A DNA stretch of 64,000 nt, taken from Saposhnikovia divaricata. Taxonomy: Eukaryota > Streptophyta > Magnoliopsida > Apiales > Apiaceae. Every line of letters begins with the position of its first letter. Positions within the stretch are counted from its first letter, which is position 1. This document shows positions 10,599-21,841 of the stretch, piece by piece. The notes under the pieces are model-generated. The model ran no database searches, was not told the origin of the DNA, and saw nothing but the letters and a program-made list of their open reading frames with translations. A program made the translations under genes and the position numbers. The stretch is taken from assembly GCA_036435485.1 (NCBI GenBank), contig CM071596.1:64715001-64779000 (forward strand), in the 5' to 3' direction.

Positions 10599-11221
10599 TG
10601 TTAGGAATTCCCGTTTCCTGTCTTTGCGTAAATTAAATCTGAGGATTATAACAGTCAATAATAAAGACAGATGAACACCAAGATTTATACGTGGAAAACC
10701 CCCTTAAAGTAAAGAGGTAAAAACCACGGGATCAGCTCCGAATGTTTCCACTATAATGATAACAATGGTTACAATATTCTCTCTCAAGTTTACAAAGTAA
10801 CACTTGAGGCACAACTGAATAGAAATACAACGATTCCTTACTCCTTCGGTACTTGACCGGATAACCTAGACGAACTCCCTTTGTAGCAACTACAACAGCT
10901 GGACGAACTCCTAATGCTGCAGCGGGACAGATTCCGATGGCTGCAGCCTGACACTCACACAAACTCCCTCGAAACGAAAGAATAGAGTAACACGAGGGCC
11001 CCCTATCCTGACCTGCTTGAAACTACCACAAGGTAAGTTTCCTACTAGACGGACTATCTAGCAGTTATATATACTAAGAAGTATGAGAGGAAGAAGAGAT
11101 TTTGGTGTGTTTTAGAATAAAGGGGAGAGGGGTATTTATAGGAGGGGGTGTAGTAGGTGGGGGGGGGGGGGGGTTGGTGTAAGTTTGAAAATAAAAGATT
11201 AAGTGAGGCGGCTGCCTAACA
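10599..11221 (-). repeat. E1 3' LTR (left in window), 623 bp
   Basis: Bounded TGTTAGGAAT...CTAACA. On the minus strand a TATA box (cctataaatacccc) lies at about 11129-11142. A 15-base G run (11159-11173) is also present, one base shorter, in the other LTR. Confidence 0.95.
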
Positions 11222-11251
11222 ATCTCCCCCTATTTCCAAACTCACAACTAA

Positions 11252-13786
11252 TCACTTGCACTCCATACCTGCGCCTTGTTTGCACAACTCCAACTTTTCT
11301 CGCGGAACCACCTTTGTCATCATATCAGACGGATTCTTATCCGTGTGTATCTTCTCTATCTGTATTACCCCTTCTTCAACCTATTCCCGTAGCCAATGGT
11401 AACATACATTAATATGCTTAGTACGACTGTGACAAGTAGCATTTTTTGCTCAAGTCAATAGCACTCTGGCTATCACAATACAACTCAAAGTTGTCTTGCT
11501 TCTGAATTCTTGGAGAAACCGCTTTAACCAAACCAGCTCCTTGCCTGCTTCACAAGCAGCAATATACTCTGATTCGGTTGTTGACAATGCAACACACTTT
11601 TGCAACTTGGACTGCCATGCTACAACCCCCCGCCGCAAAAGTGAAAAGCATCCTTGACGTGGACTTCATCCCATCTGGATGTCCTGCCATGTCAGCATCT
11701 GTAAAACCTTCCAAGACTGGTTCACCGTGTCCATACTTCAAGCATAACCCGGAAGTGCATTTGAGATATCTGAGAATCCACTTAACTGCTTCCTAGTGCT
11801 TTCTTCCTGGATTTGACAGATATCTACTCACGACTCCAACAGCATGAGCAATATCTGGTCTTGTACAAACCAATGCATACATTAGACTCTCCACTGCGGA
11901 TGAGTAGGGAACTTCCTCCATATCCTCCTACTCCTTGTCTGTTGACGGACACATTTTCTTGTCCAGTTTAAAATGTCCCGCCAATGGTATGCTAACAGGT
12001 TTAGCATCATCCATATTGAACCTTTTCAATACCCGTTCAATATATCCCTGTTGTGAAAGCCACAACCTCCGAGTTGTTCTGTCACGAACAATCTTCATCC
12101 CTAGGATTTGTTTTGCTGGACCCAAGTCTTTCATATCAAAGAACTTGGACAAATCTTCTTTCAGCTTGCGGATCATGTTAGCATCCTGGTCGACCACTAA
12201 CATATCATCAACATAAAACAGCAGGATAATGAAGTTACCGTTAGGAAACCTTTGCACATAAGCACAGTGATCGGATGCAGTTCTCTTGAACTTATGATTC
12301 CTCATGAATGAATCAAACTTTTTGTACCACTGTCTTGGCGCTTGCTTAAGCCCGTATAAACTCTTCTTGAGTTTACAAACCATGTGCTCCTTCCCTTTCA
12401 CTTCAAATCCTTCTGGCTAGTGCATGTAGATCTCTTCCTTCAAATATCCATGAAGGAATGCAGTTTTCACATATAACTTCTCAAGCTCAAGATCCATGCT
12501 AGCCGCTAATCCGAGAACTGTTCGGATTGATGTCATCTTTACAACCGAAGAAAAGATTTCATCGAAATCAATGCCTTCCTTCTGTGCAAAGCCTTTAACC
12601 ACCAAGCATGCTTTATACTTTACAAGCTTTTCATCATCCCTCTTTACTTTGAAGACCCATTTGTTCCTCAAAGCCTTCCGTCCTCTCGAATGTGTAGTCA
12701 ACTCATAAGTTCATTCTTGTTTAAAGAATCCATCTCCTCTTGCATTGATTTCAACCAGCAACTGCTTTCTTTATGAGTCTTGACTTCCTCAAATGTCTCG
12801 GGCTCCCCCTCATCAGCAATTAAGATATACTCGGATGAAAGATATCTTCCTGATGGTCTCCGTTCTCTCGTAGAACGTCGTGGCTGAGTTTCTTCAACTT
12901 CAGGCTGAGGCGGTAGCTCCCCCTGCTCAGCAGCCTCATCATCTGCCATATCCTCTCCATCATCTTCTAATGTATCTGGATTTCTAGCTTGCCTTGGTTG
13001 TTGAGTGCTCCTAAAATTCTCATAATTTTGAGACTCATGGAAAACCACATCTCTGTTCCAGAATATCTTCTTCGATTCAGGATTCCACAACCGATACCCG
13101 AACTCTGGATCCCCATAGCCAACGAGAATACACGGAGTTGTTTTATCTTCAAGCTTTGTTATATGCTCCTTTGGGATGTGTGCAAAAGCCTTGCATCCAA
13201 ACACCCATAAGTAGGAATAGGAAACATCCTTTCCTAACCAGATCTTCTCTGGAATCTCAAAATTTAGAGGTGCCGATGGAGATCGATTGATCAAGTAGCA
13301 AGCTGTTCTTACAGCTTCTCCCCAAAATGACTTCGGCAATTTAGACATTTTCAACATGCATCTGACTCGTTCAGCAATGGTACGGTTCATTCTTTCCGCA
13401 ACGCCATTCTGTTGTGGGGTGATAGGAACTGTTCTTTCATGCCGGATACCATGCTTTGTAAGGTACTTTTGAAACTCTTTTAAAGTGTACTCCCCCCCGT
13501 TGTCACTACGAAGGCACTTCAGTTGTTTCCCTGTTGACCTTTCAACCATGGCATGAAACTTCTGGAAGTACTCAAACACTTGATCTTTGGATTTGAGTAG
13601 CTCAACCCACACCTTCCGAGATGCTTCATCAATAAAGGTAATAAAGTACTTATTTCTACCTAAGGACTCCACCTCAAACGGACCACAGACGTCAAAGTAA
13701 ACTCTTTCTAGCACCACCGACTTTTTCTTCAGTGGACTGCTAAAAGATACTCGATGTTGTTTCCCGAATAAACAATATTCGCAAGG
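11252..13786 (-). pseudogene. E1 integrase, RT and RNase H, multiply broken
   Basis: Downstream part of the E1 polyprotein, read right to left. The integrase core (13717-12698) has FDVCGPF, SDNGGEY and TPQQNGVAERMNR. A frameshift follows near 12705. RT runs from ~12701 to ~11930, with a TAG at 12417-12419 and YVDDM intact. More TAGs lie at 11928-11930 and 11793-11795. RNase H (TDADMAGH, STTESEYIA) has a frameshift near 11630-11640 and another near 11465-11500. The C-terminus can still be read to a TGA at 11252. Domain order and motifs are Tnt1-like copia. No function is expected. Confidence 0.88.
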
Positions 13787-15157
13787 CTACAATGCAGTAT
13801 CTTTAGCAAATGGAATGAGGGATTTCTTCGCTAAGATCTGCAGCCCTTTCTCGCTCATGTGACCAAGCCTCTTGTGCCACAAACTTGCTGAAGCTTCATC
13901 TTCAACTGTATTCAAATTATTTGAACACATCGTCACTTGTGTCTTGTACAAAGAGCCACAAGTGGAACCCCTTGCAACCACCAACGAACCCGTAGTAAGC
14001 TTCCACCTTCCACCACTGAAGGTATTTACGTACCCCTGCTTGTCTAGCGCCATGCCGGAAATCAAGTTGAGCCGTAAGTCCGGAACATGCCTGACATCTT
14101 TCAAAGTCATTGAACAACCCGTGTTTGTCTCAATACAGATGTCACCAATGCTTGCGATCTTTGATTTATCTGAGTTACTTATTATTACAGTACCAAAGTC
14201 CCCTGACTTGTACGTCGTAAAGAATTCCTGAGTGGGTTTTGCATGATACGTTGCTCCAGTATCTATCACCCATTCGACCTTCTGATCATCAACATGTAAG
14301 CATTCTTCTTCCCTAAAAGAAAGGATCACAACATCTTCTGTCATAGCAGCTGTTGTACTTTTCTCGGCATGTTTCCCTTGCTGACCATTGTTCTGTTGCT
14401 TGAGCCAGGCCCTACAATCCTTTTTGTAATGACCCTTCTTCTTACAATAGTAGCATTCAACATTGGCATTTGATTTGCCACTGGAATTACCAAAATTCCT
14501 ACTTTTACTACATCCTCGGTTTGTCTCCCTGTAGTTGCTTCTACCCTTGTTCTCAGTAACAAGAGCCTGGGAATCGTGGTTGACTCCTTGTACCTTTCTT
14601 CTCATGGATTCACTAAGGATACTCTGCTTAATTGATCGCAACGTTAGTTGCTCAGTTGGTACAGCATTAGTTACTATCACCACTAGCGTATCCCAGCTGG
14701 ATGGTAAAGTGTTGAGAAGAAATATTGCTTGGAATTTCTGCTCAAACTCCATCTTCATATTTGATAGTTGATTTAACAACCCTTGAAATTCGCTCATATG
14801 CTCTGACATGTTGTTCCCATCCTTGTACCTCATGTTCACCAGGTGACGAACTAGAAAAGTTACATTTTGTGAACTTTTCTCTTGGAACGTAGACTCTAAT
14901 GTCGTCCAAAGCATATAAGTGTCTTCTTCTTCAGAGACATGATGATACTCCGAATTATCAATCCATCGATGAATGAGACTGATAGTTTTCATGTTCATCT
15001 TCTTCCAGTCAGCATCAGACTTTGCTGCAAGTTTAACTCCTTTAAGCTCCACCGGATTAAACAAGTCCTTACTATAAAGCAAATCCTTTATTCTGCTTTT
15101 CCACATCGGATAATTTGAAGCTGTTAGGCTTACCATTATGCTGGAAGAATCATCCAT
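13787..15157 (-). pseudogene. gag: E1 gag, protease and integrase zinc domain
   Basis: 456 codons from ATG 15157 encode copia Gag (SNYPMWKSRIKDLLYSKDL near the start). A CCHC zinc knuckle (CYYCKKKGHYKKDC, ~residue 235), an aspartic protease with DTGA (~297) and the first half of the integrase zinc finger (WHKRLGHMSEKG) follow. The ORF ends in TAG at 13787-13789, in the middle of the zinc finger; the frame then continues into the integrase. Apart from this stop the gag-protease part is intact. In a working element the whole polyprotein of ~1300 aa would be one frame. Confidence 0.88.
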
Positions 15158-15308
15158 TTTAATTTACCAAAGACTATGGGAATCTCACTTAGAACCACAC
15201 AAGTTGGCCAGGAAAGTGGATGTGTTTGGGGAGCCTTCCGTATTAGTACGACGCTTTATGAAGTAACCACTGCGCACAAAGCACTTTCCTAGACACCAAC
15301 AACGTGGG

Positions 15309-15327
15309 CCCCAGCTCTGATACCACT
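15309..15327 (-). other. E1 primer-binding site (tRNA-iMet type)
   Basis: On the minus strand agTGGTATCAGAGCT directly follows the 5' LTR, complementary to the 3' end of initiator tRNA-Met. It fixes the orientation of E1. Confidence 0.92.
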
Positions 15328-15949
15328 TGTTAGGAATTCTTGTTTCCTGTCTTTGCGTAAATTAAATCTGAGGATTATAACAGTCAATAATAAAGACAGA
15401 TGAACACCAAGATTTATACGTGGAAAACCCCCTTAAAGTAAAGAGCTAAAAATCACGGGACCAGCTCCGAATGTTTCCACTATAATGATAACAATGGATA
15501 CAATATTCTCTCTCAAGTTTACGAAGTAACACTTGAGGTACAACTGAATAGAAATACAACGATTCCCTACTCCTTCGGTACTTGACCGGATAACCTGGAC
15601 GAACTCCCTTTGTAGCAACTACAACTGCTGGACGAACTCCTAATGCTGCAGCGGGACAGATTCCAATGGCTGCAACCTGACACTCATACAAACTCCCTCG
15701 AAATGAAAGAATAGAGTAGCACGAGGGCCCCCTATCCTGACCTGCTTGAAACTACCACAAGGTAAGTTTCCTACTAGATGGACTATCTAGCAGCTATATA
15801 TACTAATAAGTATGAGAGGAAGAAGAGATTTTGGTATGTTTTAGAATGAAGGGGAGAGGGGTATTTATAGGAGGGGTTGTAGTAGGTGGGGGGGGGGGGG
15901 GTTGGTGTAAGTTTGAAAATAAAAGAAAAAGTGAGGCGGCTGCCTAACA
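15328..15949 (-). repeat. E1 5' LTR (right in window), 622 bp
   Basis: Aligns end to end with 10599-11221 apart from about 24 differences. The TATA box on the minus strand is around 15858-15871. The end at 15949 abuts the duplicate target caagg. Confidence 0.95.
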
Positions 15950-15954
15950 CAAGG

Positions 15955-17001
15955 AAGGGAAAAAGAGGAAGAAAAAGGACTCAAATGAAATAAAGGAAAA
16001 AGAATTAGGAGCTTGGAGGAAAGGGAATCTTTAAAGACACATGGAAGGTGGAGATCATCCCAACACACTAAATAAGTGTATGGCCAAGATCCACTCTACA
16101 AAGCTTAAGGAGGAAGGAAACATTTGGATGGTTAGGATTTCTCCACCACATTAAAAGGTGTATGGTGGAGATTAACCCAACACACCCCTTAACCCTAATT
16201 CTTATCATATAAATACCCCCTCACCCCCCTTGTAATTATCAACTTAGATTTTAGGGTAGGTTTAATTTCTTGTTTTTTATTAGTTTCAAATCTTGTAAAC
16301 ACTCTTTTTAATTTTAATGCAAATTTCATTTCCTTTAATTTCTTGTCTTGTTCTCTCGTTTATATTTCATTGCTTTCGTTATTTTCGTAAATCCGTTTAG
16401 TGGACAAAGTAGCGAAATGCGAACCACTATGGGTTGAAAATAACGATTTTTATTTTCTTGCTCATAGTTTTAATTTTAGTTTTAATTCGTAATTTTGCCC
16501 CTTTAAATTTCAATTTTATTGTGGCCCATTTAATTCCAACATCATCGTTTTAGTATAAAATTTAATTTCATAATTAATTGCCTTTATTTCCGTATTTAGT
16601 TCTTAAAAAAATATTTCAAAAAAAAATATTAGTTATAATAATTTTATAAAATATTTTACCCCTTTTACTTGTTATATTCGAAACAACACATCAGTAGCCT
16701 TCCCTGTCCAATTTTTTTCAGTTCCCCTATTGTTTTTCATTCTCTGTTTTATTAAGAAAAAAAACCACTCCCCTCTTTTCCCTCCTTCTTTTCCCCACAT
16801 CACCTCCTTCCCCAGTTTCATTCCCCCATTTTTGCTGTCTTCTTCGTCAAAATCACCTCCGTTCCTCTGTCTTCTTCGTCGTTTCATTTAAACCAAGCAG
16901 ATCTCTCTCTCTCTCACGCCCACTCTCCCTTTCAACTGACAAAACCCGCGACAAAAACACCAACCCCATTTCTTTTTTGTTTTGATTTAAACTTTGCCTT
17001 C
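15955..17001 (+). repeat. E0 5' LTR, piece 2 of 3
   Basis: 1047 bp of non-coding LTR between E1 and E2. A TATA box (catataaata, 16206-16215) followed by C-rich tracts looks like the core promoter. A CT microsatellite lies at ~16903-16918. It ends in the E2 target ccttc (16997-17001) and continues at 37064. Confidence 0.8.
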
Positions 17002-18561
17002 TGTTTGCACTAAATCACGCAAGCGTACGTGGTCACAAGTAATATAGAATAAAGTTGAGTTCGTCCCACAGAGATCTGGTTTTGGTTTTAATTCAGTTAT
17101 TGTACCTATGCAACAATGTATGGTTATCCTTCACTGCTAAGACCAATAACAAATTTGGGTTTTGATTAACTAAAATTAACTAAGAAACAAATTAACAACT
17201 AATAATTAATTAACTAACGAGAATATAATCGAATTACATATGAGAGAATAAACATGGGATCCTAACTTCATTTTCGCTTAGATCTGATGCCTTTAATCAA
17301 TGTATGCAATGGTTATGATATCTGATCGAATAACACGAAACAACCACACGCTACCTGTCAGCATACGTATACCAAACTACCCATACATCCACAAAAGAGA
17401 TAGAAGATGAATAGACACCAATTATGCTTAGACCCTATATGTCTATAGAATTTGAAAACATAACGGTTGAAGAACAGGTTATCCACATTGATCATATAGG
17501 GCAACATAATATATTTCTATTTATGCTAAAAATCATGATGTCAAAACATACATAATCCTATGCTAGCATGGCAAGTTCTAAATCTCAAGATCCACTTTCA
17601 CTTCACAAGAAATTAACAATTCAATTTAGATGTTAGCTACGCATCTAAAAGCATTAAGAATAACCATACAAGGATATCAGATATTCATCACACACAGATC
17701 TTTAAAGCATCAAGATACTAAGACTCCATAGATAATTCCGTTAAAATCCCTTGACAATGATTAGTTCATAATTGAACCGTTCATTACCATGGGATTTGAT
17801 GAAAACATGATATTAAACAAAGTATGGATGAAAGTAATAGTATTAATAGAATAAAATTTGAGAAAACAAATCTATAATCTAGAGTATCGTCTAAGAAAAG
17901 AATACAAAAGATGAAGTAGATCTAGTTCCGTTGCTTGTCACGAGCGTTGAATCTTTCTCCGCTTTTCTCCCTTGCAATTCTATGTTATTGATATGAATTA
18001 CAATGATAAAACGTGTTTTTTATAGGCCCTAGAAGTCATGCCCAACAAGAAAAACCCAAAATTACATCTTAAAATCGAAACAGGAAAGATAATAGAGTTT
18101 TTAGGAGAAAAAATTGGAAATTCCAACAACTTTGCCAGGTCGCGGCGCCCATTCCAGGCCGTGGCGCACTTCTGTTTCTGCCCAGCCAGGCCGCGGCGAC
18201 CATTCCAGGCCGCGGCGCGCTTCTGCTGCTGTCCAGAGCGATTTCCTTCGTCATTTCGTCGATCTTTTGCTGATTTCTCTTGTTATTTCTTCGAGCAATG
18301 CCATTCTCGATCCTAGAACTCAAAATTCTCCTAAGACTTGTACGAAACTTGGCCTCCAACTCTCCCAAAATTTGTGGAAAACTTCATTCTTTATTTAAAT
18401 CTTGAATTCCACCCTAAGTCATGAAATCGCCAAACCTAACCAACAATTTGTAACCCTGCACAACTCAACGAAAAACATCAAAAACACAATAAAACTCGAG
18501 ACCAAGACACCAATTTAAGTCAAAATGGAATGCTCCAAGTAGATATAAAATCCGTTTATCA
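17002..18561 (-). repeat. E2 3' LTR (left in window), 1560 bp
   Basis: Plus-strand reading starts TGTTTGCACTAAATCACG and ends CCGTTTATCA. Compared with the right LTR it has an extra ~28-bp unit in the GC-rich block near 18140-18230 (repeats of ccaggccgcggcgc). The TATA box on the minus strand (cctataaaaaacacg) is near 18013-18027. Confidence 0.92.
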
Positions 18562-20078
18562 CACCCCCAAACTTAAACCAATGCTTGTCCTCAAGCATAC
18601 ACAAATATAACTATATACAACTAATTAGTACCACTTCTGTAGGTGATCACGGTTGCATTTCGCATATGCAACAAGCCCTTTAAACCCCTAGGTAGCCCTA
18701 GTGGCCGAGTGAGGTCTCGTGAGGGCCTATAGCGAATGTACCCATAAAATCCATCTAACTAAACAAGGCAATGCATGAATGCAACTAATATGAAAAATGC
18801 AACGATCCCCTCGAACTAACCAAAACCAACTAGCAAGCAAATATCTCAAAGAATGCAACTAAATCCAAATAGAGCTCGACTAAGTCCCCGTACTCTAACA
18901 ATACATGAACAGAAACGTGCGTGTGTGCGGTGCTCATCAGAAATACTCCCAAATCTAGATCAAAATCATACCTATTCTTCGCCAAGACAATCACAGGTTT
19001 ATAAATAGAATAGACTGTAAATACTTCATAACCTAGAAACACCTCCATCCTCATCTGAGTTAGCCAGAAATTCATGCTTTATTACTAACAACTACGACAC
19101 ATAATACTATACATAATAACGCAGCTTATTTAACCGTGCAATGGATGAGACCCCAAAAGGCTTATACAATAATACCCATGTAGCGAGCGTTAGGTTAGTG
19201 GATCCCAAACTGTGAAAGCCTTAGGTCACTAGGCACAAAGTCCCCGCGAACTTAATTGCTCGAGTATTAAAGAGCTCACCCTGGTTAATTTTGCATATAA
19301 ACAATCACATAACTTTTTTTTCCCTCATTTTTTTTCTTTTTTTTTTCAATGCAATCTGGAATGAGAATTCTCAATTCCAACCCTAAACTACTCATATAAA
19401 TATGAGCCGGCTACTAGCCATTTGACACCTAGCCATTATTGACAAACATTTACAACTAGCATGAAATTCCTATTTTCCCCCAAACTTAGACTTTAGTATC
19501 CCTACGCCATCAAGGGAATAACGAAAATTCTAAATATAATCAGGTGATTAAATCTAAAACAACCAAACAAGCACGACCTCAACCTAGCCCAAAAGCAAAC
19601 GATGAGACTGTGTAAAAATTTTGTTTCTGAAACATGCAAGTCAACTCCTAGGAACTATAAATCAACCCTCTATTCATCATTACCACACTCAATAAAACCT
19701 CTACCTACCAATCAGAATCAGCTCGTTCTACGGGATCATGAAAGATGCATGCCATGAAAATACAACTAAAATGAACTCACATGGTATAAAAACACAATAA
19801 CAAAATGTCCTATATGAAACAAACATAAATAATACGAACAAGCATGCATGAATTATAACTACTATGCAAAACATGATTTCTATATGAACACAATGACACA
19901 CAAATACTACTATACACTACTTATCCCCCAACCCACCCCCAAACTTAGAACATTCAATGTCCTCATTGAAGGCAATAAAAAGGAGAGTAGAGATACCTAA
20001 AAAAATGCCGAAAAGCGTGGGTTGCCTCCCACGAAGCGCTGTCGTTGACGTCATTTAGCCAGACGTTGCTTCCTCACT
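18562..20078 (-). other. E2 3' untranslated region with three polypurine-like tracts
   Basis: Non-coding. On the minus strand aagtttgggggtg lies next to the LTR (18562-18574) and is the functional polypurine tract. Similar ctaagtttggggg copies occur at about 19477-19490 and 19936-19949. A T/A-rich block (19312-19347) and gggaggcaaccca (20018-20035 region) match the corresponding parts of E3. It also contains the uninterrupted version of the site where E5 entered E3 (about 19265-19300). Confidence 0.82.
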
Positions 20079-21265
20079 TCATGGCGGTTTCAAGAGAATA
20101 ACCGAACCGTCCTCAACAGAAAGACCATTCATACGAAAGTTGACATCTTGATTGCTTACTCCCAACACAACTTTTCTTTCACTCTTCACATTGACTTTTC
20201 CCCCAATCAACTTCTTCGTCTTCTTTTGCTTCTTCACAACTCTAAGATGTTTATCCCCCTCAGCCGACTGAACAGAACACTCATCTACCGCATCATCAAC
20301 TATCCACCTTCTTAACACATTATCATGACCCTCTTCAAAACTCACTAACTCATCATTCAAAAGTACATACCTCAAATGTGGTGGAAGTTTTTCGAGCTTT
20401 ACATTCGAGAGATCTTGAGTGGAAGATTTATCATCATTACTTTTCCCGAGCATCTTAACTGAGTGAGAGTCCTCCGAAAATTTTGTAACACTAGGCAATG
20501 CATCCAATTTTAAATCACATGTTTCTTCTTGGAGAGACAACTCGAGGGAGTCACAAATGTTATGCTCGAGCATATTGGTATCAGTTTCATCAGCAAGAGA
20601 TTCCATAGAAAAGCACACTTCTGGATCATCTGAAATCTTCATAGGAGCAAACACATTAAAGGTGGCCTTATCATCTTGAACCCGAATAGTTAGCTCCCCT
20701 TTTTGCACATCAATTAAAGCTCGGCCGGTGGCTAGAAAGGGCCTTCCCAAGATGATGGGAATCTTCTTGTCTTCCTCAAAGTCTAGAATGACAAAATCAG
20801 CAGGAAAGATAAACTCATCCACCTTTACCAAGACATCTTCCACTATTCCTCTTGGATACGTGATCGACCGATCAACCAGCTGCAAAGAAATGTTGGTAGG
20901 TTTTGGATCCGGCAGACCAAGTTGCATGAATACCGATAAAGGCATGAGATTAATGCTAGCTCCTAAGTCACACAAGCACTTGTCGAAAGATAAGTTGCCA
21001 ATAGTGCACGGGATGGTGAAACTTCTCGGATCTTTAAGTTTAGGAGGCGAATTCTGCTGCAGAACAGCACTGCACTCTTCCGTCAAAGCAACGGTCTCTA
21101 ATTCATCGAGCTTCAACTTCCTTGATAAAATCCCCTTCATGAACTTAGCATAGCTCGGCATCTTTTCAAGAGCTTCCGCAAAAGGAATATTAATGGACAA
21201 TTTCTTGAAGACGTCCAAAAATTTCTGAAATTGCCTTTCTTGACTTTTCTGCAAGCGTCGAGGAT
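20079..21265 (-). pseudogene. E2 aspartic protease and C-terminal tail
   Basis: Continuation of E2 gag beyond the E4 insertion; ~395 codons. It begins with a gag-protease linker (FAEALEKMPSYAKFMKGIL). The retroviral-type protease follows, with CDLGASINLMPLSVF (DLGA in place of DTGA, normal for Athila) and IILGRPFLATGRALIDV. A linker LEKLPPHLRYVLL matches the region just before RT in E3. After that, instead of RT, there is an acidic/lysine-rich tail ending in SVILLKPP, similar to the last residues of E3 pol (ESVILTET). This looks like an internal deletion joining the two ends. The frame is open, but it is separated from its start by E4. Confidence 0.85.
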
Positions 21266-21270
21266 AAGGA

Positions 21271-21780
21271 TGTTAAATATAATTGATGTGTTTTGATCAG
21301 TGTTTAAGTGTTACAGGGAGTTATCAGAGTTTAGCTGGAAGCAGTCAGAGTTTGGGTAAACTCTGACAGTTGGAAGCTCGACAGAGTTTGTTAAACTCTG
21401 TCTGGAGGAAGCGCGTCTACTGTTCAAACAGTGATTAAAGATTAATTATGGAGGTGATATCTTTGAAGATTGGATAGCTATCAAAGAGATTAAGTTGACA
21501 TAGGAGACGTGTGACAATCTGTAATTGATATCATTGTATAGCTGATTATTAGGAAAATCAATTAGAGATTGTATCGTAGCTGTATGTTATATAAATACAG
21601 ATAGGTTAACCCTAGAAGGGTATCGATAACGAATTATCATTATTGTAACCTAGCAGCTCTTTGTGATATTTTACATTACGAAGAGGGTTTGAAATACAAG
21701 AAGTTTTTTAAGTGCATAAACGCTTTTACTTGTTAATCTCTCATACAAAGTTGATTATTATTTGTGTATTCGGCCTAACA
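21271..21780 (+). repeat. E4 5' LTR, 510 bp
   Basis: TGTTAAATAT...CCTAACA. The TATA box tatataaata is at 21588-21597. It carries palindromic copies of cagagttt/aaactctg (about 21327, 21352-21368 and 21381-21400). It differs from the 3' LTR only near 21468 (g/t) and 21492 (t/c). Confidence 0.96.
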
Positions 21781-21782
21781 AG

Positions 21783-21795
21783 TGGTATCAGAGCC
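21783..21795 (+). other. E4 primer-binding site (tRNA-iMet type)
   Basis: TGGTATCAGAGCC lies two bases after the LTR end, complementary to the 3' end of initiator tRNA-Met. Confidence 0.95.
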
Positions 21796-21841
21796 AATCT
21801 GTTACTTTATTACAGGTTAAGATCCAAACACAACAATAATC

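Larger units (their letters stand above)
10599..15949 (-). mobile_element. E1: Tnt1-like Ty1/copia element, pseudogenised
   Basis: Complete from LTR to LTR (5351 bp) with target duplication caagg at 10594-10598 and 15950-15954. It sits in minus orientation: the PBS complementary to tRNA-iMet is next to the right LTR (15309-15327), and the polypurine tract is next to the left LTR (atctccccctat read in reverse, 11222-11233). The two LTRs differ at about two dozen sites in ~620 bp by eye (about 4%). The polyprotein has at least four TAG stops and two or more frameshifts, so it is dead. It is inserted in the 5' LTR of E0. Confidence 0.95.

Noticed and set aside
10732..10962. 76-81-codon minus-strand ORF in both E1 LTRs (also 15446-15691)
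   Set aside because: Opens at TTG rather than ATG, low-complexity composition, lies in LTR sequence; no support as a gene.
11159..11173. 15-base G run in the E1 LTR as a possible G-quadruplex
   Set aside because: A simple homopolymer of similar length in both LTRs; no separate G-runs arranged as a quadruplex motif beyond the tract itself.
18038..18398. 92-113-codon ORFs on both strands in the E2 LTRs (also 36501-36894)
   Set aside because: Caused by the stop-poor GC-rich repeats; both strands are open at once and no motif is present.
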